A stretch of DNA of 55,988 nucleotides from Oxalobacteraceae bacterium (GCA_030698225.1 JAUYNR010000108.1:1-55988), one strand, 5' to 3'. Counted from the first letter of the stretch, positions 42,926 to 53,905 are shown. The notes: generated by a model from the sequence alone, not told the origin. A program made the numbers and translations.

Positions 42926-45900
42926 CTACACAAGAACACGCTCGATGCCGCCGGCATTGGCGCGGGCGACGTATTCGGGCAACCAGTTTTCACCCAGCAG
43001 ATGCCGGGCCATTTCGATCACGATGTAGTCGGCCGTGGTGTCGGAATCGTCGTTGAAGCGCGACAGCCCCTGCATGCAGGACGGGCACGAAGTCAGGATT
43101 TTCACGTCGCCGGTAAAGCCGTCGGCGCGCAGCTTGTCGGCACCCTTCTGCATTTCTTCTTCCTTGCGGAATCTAACTTGGGTCGAGATGTCCGGACGGC
43201 TGACCGCCAGCGTACCCGACTCGCCGCAGCAGCGCTCGTTTTTCTCGATCTTCACGTTGTCCACGGTGGAAATTAGCGCATTGATGGTCTTGCCGGACTC
43301 TTGCAGCTTCATCGGGTTGTGGCACGGCTCGTGGTACATGTAGCGGGTGCCGGCCACGCCTTCGAGCCTGACGTCCTTCTCCAGCAGGTATTCGTGGATG
43401 TCGATGATCCGGCAGCCGGGGAATATCTTGTCGAATTCGTAGGTGGCCAGCTGGTCATAGCAGGTGCCGCACGACACCACGACGGTCTTGATGTCGAGGT
43501 AATTGAGGGTGTTGGCCATCCGGTGGAACAGCACCCGGTTGTCGGTCATCATTTTTTCGGCCTTGTCGAACTGGCCGTTGCCGCGCTGCGGATAGCCGCA
43601 GCACAGGTAGCCGGGCGGCAGCACCGTCTGCACGCCGACGTGCCACAGCATCGCTTGCGTGGCCAGCCCGACCTGCGAGAACAGCCGCTCCGAGCCGCAG
43701 CCGGGGAAGTAGAACACCGCTTCGGTGTCGGCGGTGGTGGTCTGCGGGTCGCGGATGATCGGCACGATCTTGTCGTCCTCGATATCGAGCAGCGCGCGCG
43801 CGGTTTTCTTCGGCAGGTTGCCGGGCATCTTCTTGTTGATGAAGTGGATCACCTGTTCCCGGACCGCCGGCTTGCCGACCGAAGCCGGCGGCGCCTTGGT
43901 CTGCTTCTTCGCGAACTTCTTCAAGATGTCGTGGCCCAGGCGCTGCGCCTTGTAACCCCAGCCTATCATCGCAGTGCGGGTGGCATTGATGGTGGCCGGA
44001 TCGGTGGCGTTGAGGAAGAACATCGAGGCTGCAGTGCCCGGATTGAACTTCTTTTGCCCCATCTTGCGCAGCAGGTTGCGCATGTTCATCGACACGTCGC
44101 CGAAATCGATGTCGACCGGACACGGCGTTACGCACTTGTGGCAAACCGTGCAATGGTCGGCCACATCGGAAAACTCGTCCCAGTGCTTGATCGAGATGCC
44201 GCGCCGGGTTTGCTCTTCGTACAGGAACGCTTCCACCAGCAACGACGTCGCCAGGATCTTGTTGCGCGGCGAGTACAGCAGGTTGGCGCGCGGCACGTGG
44301 GTCGCGCAGACCGGCTTGCACTTGCCGCAGCGCAGGCAATCCTTGATGCTGTTGGCAATCGCGCCGATGTCGCTTTGCTGCATGATCAGCGATTCGTGCC
44401 CCATCAGGCCGAACGACGGCGTGTAGGCGTTGCGCAGATCGGCGCCGGCCAGCAGCTTGCCCTTGTTGAAGCGGCCCTCCGGATCGATGCGCTGCTTGTA
44501 ATCGCGGAATTCGCTGATTTCATCCTCGGTCAGGTATTCGATCTTGGTGATGCCGATCCCGTGTTCGCCGGAAATCACGCCATTGAGCGAGCGCGCCAGG
44601 GCCATGATGCGCGCCACCGCCGCGTGCGCATCCTGCAGCATCTGGTAATCGTCGGAATTGACCGGGATGTTGGTGTGTACATTGCCGTCGCCGGCGTGCA
44701 TGTGCAGCGCAACGAACACGCGTCCGCGCAGCACGCGCTGGTGGATTGCGCTGCACTCGTCGAGGATCAGCTTGAAGGCGGCGCCGTTGAATATCTGACG
44801 CAACACCGCACGTATTTCCTGCTTCCATGACACCCGCACGGTCCGATCCTGCAGCACATGGAATACCTGCGCATCCGGCTGATCGGCCAGCCGCTGCTCC
44901 AGCACTGGCGCCAATTTTCCGAGGCCGAGCGCGATCAGCATGTCCGTCGATTGCGCCAGCGGCCGATCGATATCGGTCAGCAGATAGGTCCAACGGGCGC
45001 GGGCCAGGTCGAGCAATTCCACCGCCTGCTGGACCCGGTCTTCCAGCATTTCCGCGTCCGGAATCGCATCGCCTTCGGCATCCTCGCTCTTGCCGACCGG
45101 CAGATTGCCGGCGACAAAGAAGCTGCGCAACGCATCGATCAATTGCAGCTTGTTGCGGATCGACAGTTCGATATTGATATGCTCGATGCCATTCGTGTAT
45201 TCACCCATCCGGTCCAGCGGGATCACCACGTCTTCATTGATCTTGAACGCGTTGGTATGCTTGGAGATCGCGGCGGTGCGGGCGCGGTCGAGCCAGAATT
45301 TCTTGCGCGCTTCCGGCGACACCGCGACGAAACCTTCGCCGACGCGGGTGTTGGCGATGCGCACTACTTCCGAGGCCGCTTGCGCGACCGCATTCTCGTC
45401 GTCGCCGACGATGTCGCCGAACAGGGCCATTTTCGGCAGCACGCCGCGCTTGGATTTGGTCGCGTAGCCGACCGCGCGCAGGTAGCGCTCGTCCAGATGC
45501 TCGAGGCCGGCCAGCACGGCGCCGCCTTTTTTAGTTTCCGCGTCGAGGTAATCCTTGATTTCGACGATGCTGGGAATCGCGTCGCTGGCCTGGCCGAAAA
45601 ACTCCAGACACACGGTGCGGGCGAATTTCGGCATCCGGTGCAAGATCCAGCGCGCCGAGGTGATCAGCCCGTCGCAGCCTTCCTTTTGCACGCCCGGCAA
45701 ACCCGACAGGAATTTGTCGGTGACATCCTTGCCCAGGCCTTCCTTGCGGAACTTGCTACCTTCGATCTCCAGCATTTCGGTCTTGAACGGCTTGTTGCTG
45801 CGTCCTTTTTCGGCCGGGTGGGTCCATTCGAGCTTGAACTTGGCCAGCGGTGCATCGTGGATCTTGCCCAGATTGTGTTCGATCCGGGTGACATCGAGCC

Positions 45901-46915
45901 AGTCGCCGTTCGGGTCGACCATCCGCCACGAAGCCAGGTTGTCCAGTGCAGTGCCCCACAACACCGCCTTCTTGCCGCCGGCGTTCATCGCGACGTTGCC
46001 GCCGATGCAGGACGCTTCGGCCGAGGTCGGATCGACCGCGAACACGAAACCGGCCTTCTCGGCCGCGTCCGAGACGCGCTTGGTGACCACGCCGGCACCG
46101 GAGTGGATGGTCGCGTATTCGCGGCCCACGCCCGGCAGCATCGTCATTTCGACCGCGCCCAGTTGCTCGAGCTTTTCGGTATTGATGACGGCCGACAGCG
46201 GCGTGAGCGGAATCGCGCCGCCGGTGTAACCGGTGCCGCCGCCGCGCGGAATGATGGTCAGACCGAGTTCGATGCAAGCCTTGACCAGGCCGGCCATCTC
46301 GTCCTCGGTATCGGGCGTGAGCACCACGAACGGATATTCGACCCGCCAGTCGGTGGCGTCGGTCACGTGCGACACGCGCGAGAGGCCGTCGAACTTGATG
46401 TTGTCCTTTTCGGTGTAGCGGCCCAGCACCTTGGTGGCGCGCTTGCGCAAGTCGTAAGTGCGGCGGAATTCCTCGGCAAAATCTGCCACCGCACGGCTTG
46501 CCGCTTTCAGCAACGTTTCCACGCTGGCGCTGCGCTTGAGCGCATCGGCATCGCCGGCGTCGGCCAGGTCGGTGGTGACGCGGCGGCGCTCAACTTCAGT
46601 CAGCCGATGATTCAGCGCATCGATCAGGCTCTGGCGCCGTTTCGGGTTGTCCAGCATGTCGTCCTGCAGATACGGATTGCGCTGCACCACCCAAATGTCG
46701 CCCAGCACTTCGTACAGCATCCTGGCGGAGCGCCCGGTCTGGCGCGCGCCGCGCAGCGTATCGAGCAGCTTCCAGGCTTCTGCGCCGAGCAGCCGAATGA
46801 CGATTTCGCGGTCGGAAAACGACGTGTAGTTATACGGAATTTCGCGCAAACGGGTCGGCGCGGCGCCGGCGGGCGCTTCTGAGAGCAAGGCTTGGAATTG
46901 TGCGGGGGCGTTCAT
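42926..46915 (-). CDS. FAD-linked oxidase / Fe-S / cysteine-rich-domain oxidoreductase (DUF3683, D-lactate dehydrogenase-like)
   Basis: A 1329-residue fusion of a flavin dehydrogenase and a GlpC-like electron-transfer unit. The N terminus (about 1-180) is DUF3683-like. The FAD PCMH domain has [20 protein letters not shown] near 235, followed by an FAD-oxidase C domain (to about 790). Two 4Fe-4S motifs follow: [16 protein letters not shown] near 859 and [15 protein letters not shown] near 921. Two CCG domains end it ([10 protein letters not shown] near 1067, [11 protein letters not shown] near 1103, [10 protein letters not shown] near 1147, [10 protein letters not shown] near 1230). The likely donor is a 2-hydroxyacid such as D-lactate or glycolate, feeding quinone; this is inference. 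The start is [10 protein letters not shown]; the 18-residue extension is not conserved-looking. Confidence 0.9.
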   Translation of the reverse strand: MNAPAQFQALLSEAPAGAAPTRLREIPYNYTSFSDREIVIRLLGAEAWKLLDTLRGARQTGRSARMLYEVLGDIWVVQRNPYLQDDMLDNPKRRQSLIDALNHRLTEVERRRVTTDLADAGDADALKRSASVETLLKAASRAVADFAEEFRRTYDLRKRATKVLGRYTEKDNIKFDGLSRVSHVTDATDWRVEYPFVVLTPDTEDEMAGLVKACIELGLTIIPRGGGTGYTGGAIPLTPLSAVINTEKLEQLGAVEMTMLPGVGREYATIHSGAGVVTKRVSDAAEKAGFVFAVDPTSAEASCIGGNVAMNAGGKKAVLWGTALDNLASWRMVDPNGDWLDVTRIEHNLGKIHDAPLAKFKLEWTHPAEKGRSNKPFKTEMLEIEGSKFRKEGLGKDVTDKFLSGLPGVQKEGCDGLITSARWILHRMPKFARTVCLEFFGQASDAIPSIVEIKDYLDAETKKGGAVLAGLEHLDERYLRAVGYATKSKRGVLPKMALFGDIVGDDENAVAQAASEVVRIANTRVGEGFVAVSPEARKKFWLDRARTAAISKHTNAFKINEDVVIPLDRMGEYTNGIEHINIELSIRNKLQLIDALRSFFVAGNLPVGKSEDAEGDAIPDAEMLEDRVQQAVELLDLARARWTYLLTDIDRPLAQSTDMLIALGLGKLAPVLEQRLADQPDAQVFHVLQDRTVRVSWKQEIRAVLRQIFNGAAFKLILDECSAIHQRVLRGRVFVALHMHAGDGNVHTNIPVNSDDYQMLQDAHAAVARIMALARSLNGVISGEHGIGITKIEYLTEDEISEFRDYKQRIDPEGRFNKGKLLAGADLRNAYTPSFGLMGHESLIMQQSDIGAIANSIKDCLRCGKCKPVCATHVPRANLLYSPRNKILATSLLVEAFLYEEQTRRGISIKHWDEFSDVADHCTVCHKCVTPCPVDIDFGDVSMNMRNLLRKMGQKKFNPGTAASMFFLNATDPATINATRTAMIGWGYKAQRLGHDILKKFAKKQTKAPPASVGKPAVREQVIHFINKKMPGNLPKKTARALLDIEDDKIVPIIRDPQTTTADTEAVFYFPGCGSERLFSQVGLATQAMLWHVGVQTVLPPGYLCCGYPQRGNGQFDKAEKMMTDNRVLFHRMANTLNYLDIKTVVVSCGTCYDQLATYEFDKIFPGCRIIDIHEYLLEKDVRLEGVAGTRYMYHEPCHNPMKLQESGKTINALISTVDNVKIEKNERCCGESGTLAVSRPDISTQVRFRKEEEMQKGADKLRADGFTGDVKILTSCPSCMQGLSRFNDDSDTTADYIVIEMARHLLGENWLPEYVARANAGGIERVLV

Positions 46916-47050
46916 GGCGGGTGTTGGACTGACGCTAAAGAAGCATTTTATCGTATCGCGCTGTAGCACGTCGCAACAGCCTTACTGTTCATAAGCTTTA
47001 GAGTGCGAGGTGGGTACGGCCTCATCGTGCCCGCCCTACAAAACTTGATT

Positions 47051-47115
47051 GTAGGTACGAATTTATTCGCATCAGCTCGGATGAGATCGTTAAAAGTGCG
47101 AATAAATTCGCACCT
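47051..47115. repeat. GTAGGTACGAATTTATTCGCA inverted repeat
   Basis: Left arm AGGTACGAATTTATTCGCA (47053-47071) and right arm TGCGAATAAATTCGCACCT (47097-47115) match as reverse complements in 18 of 19 bases. It resembles REP-type intergenic elements. It lies between the convergent-side end of yqaA and the start region of the FAD/Fe-S gene. Confidence 0.7.
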
Positions 47116-47172
47116 GCGACGCTGCTGTCTCAACTTGGAAAACGCATGATTTTGAACAGGGCAGCCACAAAA

Positions 47173-47664
47173 CTAGCCCAGCCAGATTGCGATTTGGTGC
47201 CACACTCCGTTCGGCACACGCAGCAGCAGCCAGCTTATCGTGATGTAGCGGCAGAATTTTCCCAGCGCCATATATATCGCGCAGGGCCAGAACGGCAAGT
47301 GCAGCCAGCCGCCCAGGCTGCACAGCGAATCGCCTATGCCGGGCAGCCAGGACAGCAGCATCGTCTTCGCACCGTAACGGCCGATCCAGCCGAACCAGCG
47401 GCTTTCGCGCTCTTTCGCAAATGCAGTCCTGGCGCCGTAGCCGATCCAGTAATTGACCATGCCACCGAGCGTATTGCCGGCGGTGGCGGCCAGGATCACC
47501 GGCCAGAACAGCGCAGCGTCGGCCTTGATCGCGGCAAAAACCAGCGGTTCCGAGCCCATCGGCAGCCAGGTCGCAGCGACAAAAGCGACCACGAAAACCG
47601 ACGTCAGCCCGATTTCCGGTATCGCCAGAACGTTTAATAGCCAATGGATTGCAGATTCGATCAT
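47173..47664 (-). CDS. YqaA-like DedA/SNARE-associated (VTT domain) membrane protein
   Basis: A 163-residue inner-membrane protein of the small YqaA branch of the VTT superfamily. It shows GLTSVFVVAFVAATWLPMGS near 18, ATAGNTLGGMVNYWIGYG near 58 (the Gly-rich re-entrant region) and LLSWLPGIGDSLCSLGGWL near 94. DedA-like proteins are linked to lipid scrambling and membrane potential. The start is placed at MIESAIHW (47664) because a TATAAT at 47699-47704 would lie inside any longer frame. It is divergent from ilvA. Confidence 0.87.
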   Translation of the reverse strand: MIESAIHWLLNVLAIPEIGLTSVFVVAFVAATWLPMGSEPLVFAAIKADAALFWPVILAATAGNTLGGMVNYWIGYGARTAFAKERESRWFGWIGRYGAKTMLLSWLPGIGDSLCSLGGWLHLPFWPCAIYMALGKFCRYITISWLLLRVPNGVWHQIAIWLG

Positions 47665-47698
47665 ATATGGCTGCGGTCGGTCCCGAAAAAAATCGTCC

Positions 47699-47704
47699 AT
47701 TATA
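47699..47704 (-). promoter_or_regulatory. Candidate -10 box for the yqaA-like gene
   Basis: Perfect TATAAT on the minus strand, 35 bases upstream of MIESAIHW. A matching -35 is not convincing. It supports the shorter start. Confidence 0.35.
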
Positions 47705-47777
47705 ATAAGCGACCAGCAATGACCATCCGGCATTTTTCACATCCAGTGCCGCCCGCGACCGACGCCACCCGAGCAAA

Positions 47778-49313
47778 ATGAATACCGACTACCTGAAGAA
47801 GATCCTGACTGCCCGCGTCTATGACGTGGCATTCGAAACTCCGCTGGAATTCGCGCCCACCCTGTCCAAGCGGATGGACAATACGATTTATTTCAAGCGC
47901 GAAGACATGCAAAGCGTGTTCAGCTTCAAGCTGCGCGGCGCTTACAACAAGATGGCGCACCTGAGCGCGGAGCAGTTGAAACGCGGCGTGATTTGCGCCT
48001 CGGCCGGCAACCATGCGCAGGGCGTAGCGCTGTCCGCCGCCAAGCTCGGCTGCAAGGCGATGATCGTGATGCCGACCACCACGCCGCCGGTCAAGGTCGA
48101 TGCGGTCAGGGCGCGCGGCGGCCCGCTGGTCGAAACCGTGCTGTTCGGCGATTCCTTCACCGACGCCTATGAGCATGCGCTGACACTGGAAAAGCAGCAC
48201 AAGCTGACCTTCGTCCACCCGTTCGACGATCCGTTTGTGATCGCCGGCCAGGGCACCATCGGGATGGAAATCCTGCGCCAGCATTCCGGCCCTATCCATG
48301 CGATTTTCGTCGCCATCGGCGGCGGCGGGCTGATTGCCGGCGTGGCCGCGTATGTCAAGCAGATCCGCCCCGAGATCAAGATCATCGGCGTCCAGACCAC
48401 CGATTCCGACGCGATGGCGCGCAGCCTGAAAGCGGGCCGCCGCATCACGCTGTCCGATGTCGGCCTGTTCTCCGACGGCACTGCAGTCAAGCTGGTCGGC
48501 GAAGAAACCTTCCGTCTTGCCAAGCAATATGTCGACGAGGTGATCCTGGTCGATACCGACGCCATCTGCGCTGCGATCAAGGACGTATTCACCGACACCC
48601 GCAGCATCCTGGAACCGGCCGGCGCTCTGGCGGTGGCGGGCGCGAAAGCCTATGTCGAGCGCGCCCGCGCCGACAAGAAACCGCTCAAGAACGAAACCCT
48701 GGTGACCATCGCCTGCGGTGCCAACATGAATTTCGACCGCCTGCGCTTCGTCGCCGAGCAGGCCGAAGTCGGCGAAGCGCGCGAAGCGTTGTTCGCCGTC
48801 ACCATGCCGGAAGAGCGCGGCAGCTTCAAGCGCTTCTGCGAACTGGTCGGCCCGCGCAACGTGACCGAATTCAACTACCGGATCAGCGGCGAACAGGAGG
48901 CGCACATCTTCGTCGGGGTGCAGATCGCGAATCGCGACGAAGCCGCCAAGATCGCCAGGAAATTCGAGAAACACGGCTTCAAGACGCTGGACTTGACCGA
49001 TGACGAACTCGGCAAGCTGCATATCCGTCATCTGGTCGGCGGCAAGAGTGCGCTGGCACAAGACGAACTGCTGTACCGTTTCGAGTTCCCGGAGCGTCCC
49101 GGCGCACTGACCCGTTTCCTGTCCTGCATGGCGCCGAACTGGAACATCAGCCTGTTCCACTACCGCAACCACGGCGCCGATTACGGCCGCATCCTGATCG
49201 GCTTGCAAGTGCCGAAGAAGGAAATGAAGGACTTCCGCGCGTTCCTGAACACCATCGGCTACCGCCATTGGGACGAGAGCGAAAATCCGGTCTACAAACT
49301 GTTTCTGGGATAA
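47778..49313 (+). CDS. ilvA: Threonine ammonia-lyase, biosynthetic
   Basis: IlvA deaminates threonine to 2-oxobutanoate, the first step of isoleucine synthesis, and is feedback-inhibited by isoleucine. The 511-residue length fits the long regulated form. The PLP Lys is in [15 protein letters not shown] near 53, the phosphate loop in [15 protein letters not shown] near 180. Two ACT-like domains follow ([20 protein letters not shown] near 345, [20 protein letters not shown] near 437), which bind the effector. The next gene, queF, begins 5 bp after its stop. Confidence 0.96.
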   Translation: MNTDYLKKILTARVYDVAFETPLEFAPTLSKRMDNTIYFKREDMQSVFSFKLRGAYNKMAHLSAEQLKRGVICASAGNHAQGVALSAAKLGCKAMIVMPTTTPPVKVDAVRARGGPLVETVLFGDSFTDAYEHALTLEKQHKLTFVHPFDDPFVIAGQGTIGMEILRQHSGPIHAIFVAIGGGGLIAGVAAYVKQIRPEIKIIGVQTTDSDAMARSLKAGRRITLSDVGLFSDGTAVKLVGEETFRLAKQYVDEVILVDTDAICAAIKDVFTDTRSILEPAGALAVAGAKAYVERARADKKPLKNETLVTIACGANMNFDRLRFVAEQAEVGEAREALFAVTMPEERGSFKRFCELVGPRNVTEFNYRISGEQEAHIFVGVQIANRDEAAKIARKFEKHGFKTLDLTDDELGKLHIRHLVGGKSALAQDELLYRFEFPERPGALTRFLSCMAPNWNISLFHYRNHGADYGRILIGLQVPKKEMKDFRAFLNTIGYRHWDESENPVYKLFLG

Positions 49314-49318
49314 ACACG

Positions 49319-50167
49319 ATGAGCGCGCCCTCCACGCCGGACCAGTCGCCGCTGGGCAGACCCGCCGCTTACCTGGCCGAATACGCACCGGCGCTGCTGT
49401 TCCCGATCGCCCGCCAGGACAAAAGGGACGAACTGGGGCTGGCACAGGGCAGCGGCACCCTGCCCTTTTTCGGCGTCGATATCTGGAATGCCTACGAACT
49501 CTCCTGGCTGAATCTGCGCGGCAAACCGCAAGTGGCGATTGCCACCATCACGGTGCCGGCCGATTCGCCCAACATCATCGAATCCAAATCCTTCAAGCTG
49601 TACCTGAATTCCTTCAACCAGACCCGGCTGGCCGGCACCGATGCGCTGCTGCACTTGCTGCAGGCCGACCTGTCGGCAGGGTTCGGGGCGCCGGTGCAGA
49701 TTGCGCTGACCCTGCCGGAGTCTTTCGGGTCGCTGCAATTCGGCGAACTCGAAGGCCAGTTGCTGGACCGGCTGGATATCGAAGTCAGCGATTACACGCC
49801 CAATCCGGGCTTGCTGAAAACCGTCCCCGACACGGCACCTGTGGAGCAAACGCTGGTGTCGCACCTGCTGAAATCGAATTGCCTGGTGACCGGCCAGCCG
49901 GACTGGGCCAGCGTGCAGATCCGCTATTGCGGCGCGCCGATCGATGAAGAAGGCTTGCTGCGGTATTTGATCGGATTTCGCAGCCACAATGAATTTCACG
50001 AGCAATGCGTGGAGCGGATTTTCATCGACATCCTGCGCCGCTGCAAGCCGCAAAAACTGGCGGTATACGCCCGTTATACGCGGCGCGGCGGACTCGATAT
50101 CAACCCCTGGCGCAGCAATTACAGCAGCGGCGCGCAGGCGCTGAACCTGCGCAATGCCCGCCAGTGA
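49319..50167 (+). CDS. queF: NADPH-dependent 7-cyano-7-deazaguanine reductase QueF
   Basis: QueF reduces the nitrile preQ0 to the amine preQ1 in queuosine synthesis. The 282 residues match the two-module E. coli-type enzyme. [16 protein letters not shown] near 88 is the substrate-binding motif. [17 protein letters not shown] near 183 has the catalytic Cys and Asp. [13 protein letters not shown] near 223 binds NADPH or zinc-like partner residues. The start is the ATG at 49319 just past ilvA. No other queuosine gene and no preQ1 riboswitch is visible in the window. Confidence 0.95.
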   Translation: MSAPSTPDQSPLGRPAAYLAEYAPALLFPIARQDKRDELGLAQGSGTLPFFGVDIWNAYELSWLNLRGKPQVAIATITVPADSPNIIESKSFKLYLNSFNQTRLAGTDALLHLLQADLSAGFGAPVQIALTLPESFGSLQFGELEGQLLDRLDIEVSDYTPNPGLLKTVPDTAPVEQTLVSHLLKSNCLVTGQPDWASVQIRYCGAPIDEEGLLRYLIGFRSHNEFHEQCVERIFIDILRRCKPQKLAVYARYTRRGGLDINPWRSNYSSGAQALNLRNARQ

Positions 50168-50241
50168 GCCGCCATGCACGTGATTGAAACCGAATTTGAT
50201 TGCGAATGCGCAAGACATCACACTTTCCCCCCCCGAATTCA

Positions 50242-50270
50242 TTGACCTTGCGCTCGCCTACGATTAAGTT
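50242..50270 (+). promoter_or_regulatory. Possible promoter of the DUF1508 gene
   Basis: TTGACC, 17 bases, then TAAGTT. The -35 is good and the -10 is weak. Confidence 0.3.
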
Positions 50271-50335
50271 AATTTACGAAGCACGACCGTTTTTTTCCGC
50301 GTTGTACCGTAAATCGACATCACTCAGGAGGCATC

Positions 50336-50668
50336 ATGGCTGGCAAATACGTTTTAAAGAATTCCAAAGCGGGGAAATTCTCGTTCATGCTGGTGGACGA
50401 CAACGACCAAATCTTGATGACGTCGGAAACCTACGAATCCAGGGCAGCGGCGCTTAACGGGATTGAATCCTGCAAAAAAAATGGGATTGAAGAAAATCGC
50501 TTCGAACGCAAATTGTCCACTGCCAACGATCCGTATTTTGTGCTCAAGGCGGCAAATGGCCAGACTATCGGCAAAAGCCAGATGTATTCTTCAGCAGCCG
50601 CAATGGAAAACGAGATCGCACTGGTAAAGGCCAACGCTGCTTCGGCAATCGAGGACAACACGCATTGA
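50336..50668 (+). CDS. DUF1508 (YegP-like) protein
   Basis: A 110-residue cytosolic protein with two copies of the short DUF1508 beta-alpha unit. The first is YVLKNSKAGKFSFMLVDDND with SRAAALNGIESCKKN after it. The second is YFVLKAANGQTIGKSQMYSS with SAAAMENEIALVKANA after it. The function is unknown. A strong ribosome site, CAGGAGGCATC, precedes the ATG, which suggests high expression. It stands alone, closed by a hairpin. Confidence 0.92.
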   Translation: MAGKYVLKNSKAGKFSFMLVDDNDQILMTSETYESRAAALNGIESCKKNGIEENRFERKLSTANDPYFVLKAANGQTIGKSQMYSSAAAMENEIALVKANAASAIEDNTH

Positions 50669-51016
50669 GATGGTGCGCGCCAGATTTCTCCATGCAGACC
50701 GCAGATCCTGCGGCTGCGGTCTTGGCGTTTTGCACTTCTTCATTCGCGTAATCCGTGATGATGCGAATAAGCGACAATACCGGATCCAGACTGCTGCGCC
50801 AGTCAGCGTATAAAATAGTTGCGCACGCTAAAGCTGTCGCGGATTAATGGCAAATGAAAGAAGATGCCGGCACTATCGACAATCATTCGGAACCGATGCT
50901 TTCGAACCGCGTTTTTTTCAATCAAAACAATATGCTGCATATCATTGCGCAAGCTGCAAAGAAGCCTATAATCCCCGTCACATGGATCAATTGTGCACTG
51001 CACCATTACTTGCATC
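50669..51016. other. Gene-free stretch ahead of ptsN
   Basis: Apart from the hairpin at 50696-50722 these 348 bases hold no recognisable gene. The rpoN and hpf genes that usually precede ptsN in this group are absent. The DNA is AT-richer than its surroundings. It must contain the ptsN-hprK-rapZ promoter, which I could not fix. Confidence 0.5.
50696..50722 (+). terminator. Hairpin terminator after the DUF1508 gene
   Basis: AGACCGCAG-9 bases-CTGCGGTCT, a perfect 9-bp stem, followed by TGGCGTTTTG. The T-tract is modest. Confidence 0.55.
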
Positions 51017-51499
51017 ATGACAAAACTCGCAAAAATATTGCAGCCTAACAATGTTGTGCTCGACCTTGAAGTCTCCAGCAAGAAGAGAGCATTCGAACAG
51101 GTCGGCCTGATTTTTGAAAACAATTGCGGTATCGCGCGCTCCAAGGTATCCGACAACCTGTTCGCACGGGAACGTCTGGGCTCGACCGGTCTTGGGCATG
51201 GCGTAGCCGTCCCGCATGGCCGCGTCAAGGGTTTGAAAGCGCCGCTGGCCGCCTTCGTGCGCCTGGCCGAACCGATCCCGTTCGAGTCGCCCGACGGACA
51301 ACCGGTCAACTTGCTGATTTTCCTGCTGATTCCAGATCATGTGACGCAGCAGCACCTGGAAATTCTGTCGGAAATAGCCGAAATGTTTTCCGATGATGCG
51401 ATTCGTACCGCGCTCTCCACCGACGCCGACCAAGCATCCGTACACCAACGCATCGTCTCCTGGGAACCACAGCCGCAAAAAATTGCCGTCTCCCGCTGA
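51017..51499 (+). CDS. ptsN: Nitrogen PTS EIIA component PtsN
   Basis: PtsN (EIIA-Ntr) receives phosphate from the NPr/EI-Ntr chain and regulates potassium, nitrogen and envelope functions rather than sugar uptake. The 160-residue chain has the phosphorylated His67 in GLGHGVAVPHGRVKGL. The motif FLLIPDHVTQQHLEILSEIA near 110 is a PtsN mark. The start is MTKLAKILQ; an eight-codon extension is unlikely. It leads ptsN-hprK-rapZ with gaps of 36 and 29 bp. Confidence 0.94.
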   Translation: MTKLAKILQPNNVVLDLEVSSKKRAFEQVGLIFENNCGIARSKVSDNLFARERLGSTGLGHGVAVPHGRVKGLKAPLAAFVRLAEPIPFESPDGQPVNLLIFLLIPDHVTQQHLEILSEIAEMFSDDAIRTALSTDADQASVHQRIVSWEPQPQKIAVSR

Positions 51500-51535
51500 T
51501 GCCGCCTGCTTTTCGAACCAGCCTCCAAATCGACC

Positions 51536-52474
51536 ATGCCACTATCTGCACCGCTGACCATTCAGCAACTGTACGACGACAACCGTGAAGCGCTGGATCT
51601 GGGATGGTTTGCCGGCTTCTCCGGCAGCGAACGGCTGATATCCGGCGATGCCGCCTCGGCGGCCGACCAGGTCGGCCATCTGAACCTGATTCATCCGGGA
51701 CGCATTCAGGTATTCGGGCACCAGGAAATCGAGTATTACCAGAAGCTCAGGGTGCAGTCGCGCGGCAATCACACGCAGGAACTGATGTCGGGCGAGCCAC
51801 CGGCGCTGATCGTTGCGCAGGGACTGGAAACCCCGCCCGACATCATGGATGCCTGCGACGAGAAGAACATTCCGCTGTTTTCGACCCCATTGCCGGCCGC
51901 TCAGGTGATCGATTATCTGCGCGTCTACCTGTCCAAAAAGCTGGCGCAGTCCATCACGATGCATGGCGTATTCATGGATGTGCTGGGAGTCGGCGTGCTC
52001 ATTACCGGCGAGTCGGGACTCGGCAAAAGCGAACTGGGGCTGGAACTGATCTCGCGCAGCCACGGCCTGGTAGCCGACGATGCGGTCGAATTTTCGCGCA
52101 TCGCGCCGAACATGATCGAGGGCCGTTGCCCGAAGCTGCTGCAAAACCTGCTGGAAGTGCGTGGCCTGGGCTTGCTGGACATCAAGACCATCTTCGGCGA
52201 GACTGCGGTACGGCGCAAGATGCGCCTCAAACTGATCGTGCACCTGGTGCGCCGCAGCGTGCTGGAAGAGCATATGGACCGGCTGCCGTTCGAATCGCAG
52301 ACCGAAGACGTGCTGGGACTGCCGATACGCAAGGTCATCATTCCGGTGGCGGCAGGGCGCAACATCGCGGTCCTGCTGGAGGCCGCAGTGCGCAACACGA
52401 TCCTGCAATTGCGCGGCATCGATACGCTGGAAGAATTCATGGAACGCCAGCGCAAGGCGATGACCGAAGATTGA
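51536..52474 (+). CDS. hprK: HPr kinase/phosphorylase
   Basis: HprK phosphorylates HPr on serine, and reverses this, linking PTS flux to regulation. In proteobacteria it travels with the nitrogen PTS. The 312 residues include [20 protein letters not shown] with the active His, then [14 protein letters not shown] (Walker A, about 160-168). [11 protein letters not shown] near 182 and [20 protein letters not shown] near 195 form the HPrK capping-loop region. It lies between ptsN and rapZ. Confidence 0.95.
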   Translation: MPLSAPLTIQQLYDDNREALDLGWFAGFSGSERLISGDAASAADQVGHLNLIHPGRIQVFGHQEIEYYQKLRVQSRGNHTQELMSGEPPALIVAQGLETPPDIMDACDEKNIPLFSTPLPAAQVIDYLRVYLSKKLAQSITMHGVFMDVLGVGVLITGESGLGKSELGLELISRSHGLVADDAVEFSRIAPNMIEGRCPKLLQNLLEVRGLGLLDIKTIFGETAVRRKMRLKLIVHLVRRSVLEEHMDRLPFESQTEDVLGLPIRKVIIPVAAGRNIAVLLEAAVRNTILQLRGIDTLEEFMERQRKAMTED

Positions 52475-52503
52475 CGATCTCACCGCCAACACATCATAAA
52501 TTC

Positions 52504-53382
52504 ATGCGCATTATTCTCATTACCGGCATTTCCGGCTCCGGCAAATCGGTCGCACTGAATGCGCTGGAAGACGCCGGTGCGTATTGCGTCGACAACCTGC
52601 CGCCGACTCTTTTGCACGATCTGATTGCAACCCTCGATGCCGACGGCATCGATATTGCAGCGATTGCCATCGATGCCCGCAGCGCCAGGTCGTTCGCGGC
52701 ACTGCCGCCCGACATCGGACGCCTGAAAAACGAAGGGCACGACGTCACGGTCCTGTTCCTGACTGCCAAGACAGAATCGCTGATCACGCGCTTTTCCGAA
52801 ACGCGCCGCAGCCACCCGCTGTCGCACCGCATCGATTTCGGACCGGACTCGCAGCAGAGCCGCACGCTGGAAGAATGCATCCGGGAAGAGCGTGAAACAC
52901 TGGCTGCCTTCGAAGGCTACAGCCATGTGGTCGACACTTCCGGCATGAGTGCCAACAAATTGCGCTCGTGGATATCCGAACTGATCGCAATCAAGGGTTC
53001 GTCGCTGACGCTGCTGTTCGAATCGTTTGCGTTCAAGTTCGGCGTCCCGCTGGATGCCGATCTGGTATTTGACGTGCGCACTCTGCCGAACCCGTTTTAC
53101 GACAGCACTCTGCGCCCGCTGACGGGCCGGGATGCGCCGGTGATTGCCTTCCTGGATGCGGAACCGGACGCGGCCGAGCTGCTCGACGATATTCGCAATT
53201 TCGTCGAAAAATGGCTGCCGGCCTTCAAGAAAAACAACCGCAGCTACCTGACGGTGGCCATCGGCTGCACCGGGGGCCAGCACCGTTCGGTGTATATCGC
53301 GGAACAACTGGCACAATATTTCCAGGCCGCGGAGCATGTGGTATTACGCCATCGAGAGCTTGGTCCGTCCCAGAAAAAGTGA
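52504..53382 (+). CDS. rapZ: RNase adapter protein RapZ
   Basis: RapZ binds nucleotides and, in enterobacteria, directs RNase E to the GlmZ small RNA and senses glucosamine-6-phosphate. The 292-residue chain has Walker A GISGSGKS near 8-15. [11 protein letters not shown] lies near 100. The C-terminal FEFGF-like region reads [20 protein letters not shown] near 175, and [16 protein letters not shown] near 255 is the conserved C-terminal site. Whether a GlmZ-like RNA exists here cannot be judged. The basic C terminus is normal. Confidence 0.95.
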   Translation: MRIILITGISGSGKSVALNALEDAGAYCVDNLPPTLLHDLIATLDADGIDIAAIAIDARSARSFAALPPDIGRLKNEGHDVTVLFLTAKTESLITRFSETRRSHPLSHRIDFGPDSQQSRTLEECIREERETLAAFEGYSHVVDTSGMSANKLRSWISELIAIKGSSLTLLFESFAFKFGVPLDADLVFDVRTLPNPFYDSTLRPLTGRDAPVIAFLDAEPDAAELLDDIRNFVEKWLPAFKKNNRSYLTVAIGCTGGQHRSVYIAEQLAQYFQAAEHVVLRHRELGPSQKK

Positions 53383-53489
53383 CAGTATAGTAAAAAAGCG
53401 TATTTCATGGAACCATTCTGGGCGCTACGACAACACCGCGCGACCGCCCAGCAGATCGCCGATGCGCCACAGAAGATGCCGTGCAAAGA

Positions 53490-53654
53490 TCACTCTGTTC
53501 TTTCCTGGCCGACTGTATTTTTCTGGGCTACATCCAGCTCTTTAGCCAGTACCTCTTGCCACTGCGCTTCTGTCAGCCCATGACTGCCATCGCAGTAATC
53601 GCGACGCCCACAACCGCATCGACCGATATCTTCTGAATTTGTCCGAACGCGCAT
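53490..53654 (-). CDS. Small CDGSH-like Cys-rich protein
   Basis: A 54-residue protein, MRVRTNSEDIGRCGCGRRDY then CDGSHGLTEAQWQEVLAK. The CxCx5CDGSH arrangement resembles the 2Fe-2S site of CDGSH proteins (three Cys and one His), but the loop between the second and third Cys is shorter than in mitoNEET-type domains. GGAG seven bases before the ATG at 53654 argues for a real gene. Its 5' end is antisense to the start of the aldo/keto-reductase remnant. Iron-sulfur binding is inference; zinc binding is possible. Confidence 0.6.
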   Translation of the reverse strand: MRVRTNSEDIGRCGCGRRDYCDGSHGLTEAQWQEVLAKELDVAQKNTVGQERTE

Positions 53655-53905
53655 TTGATATCTCCATGAAAAAGCCAATGATTATGCAGCAACGCAAGCC
53701 CTCGGGCATGACAGTGCCGGCGCAAGGCGACGACATCGTCCCGATCCCCGGCACCAAGCGCCGCAGCTATCTGGAACAAAACGTACAAGCGCTCGGCCTG
53801 AAACTCGGCCAGGACGCGCTGGCCGAACTCGATGCGGGCTTTGTATTTGACGCAGCAAGTGGCGAGCGTTACGCGGAGGAAAGCATGAAGATGCTGAGCG
53901 GTTGA
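53639..53905 (+). pseudogene. Aldo/keto reductase, C-terminal remnant
   Basis: The last 70 residues of this frame, from about 53700, match the AKR C terminus: GDDIVPIPGTKRRSYLEQNV binds NADPH and is followed by the usual two helices. The TIM barrel with the catalytic Asp-Tyr-Lys-His is missing, and the sequence before VPAQGDD is unrelated. It is a truncated, presumably inactive relic. Confidence 0.75.

Noticed and set aside
49314..50335. preQ1 riboswitch near queF
   Set aside because: queF begins 5 bp after ilvA, leaving no room, and no preQ1-type fold was seen in ilvA's leader.
50854..51048. 64-residue plus-strand frame before ptsN, checked as a possible hpf remnant
   Set aside because: No resemblance to Hpf/RaiA and no ribosome site.
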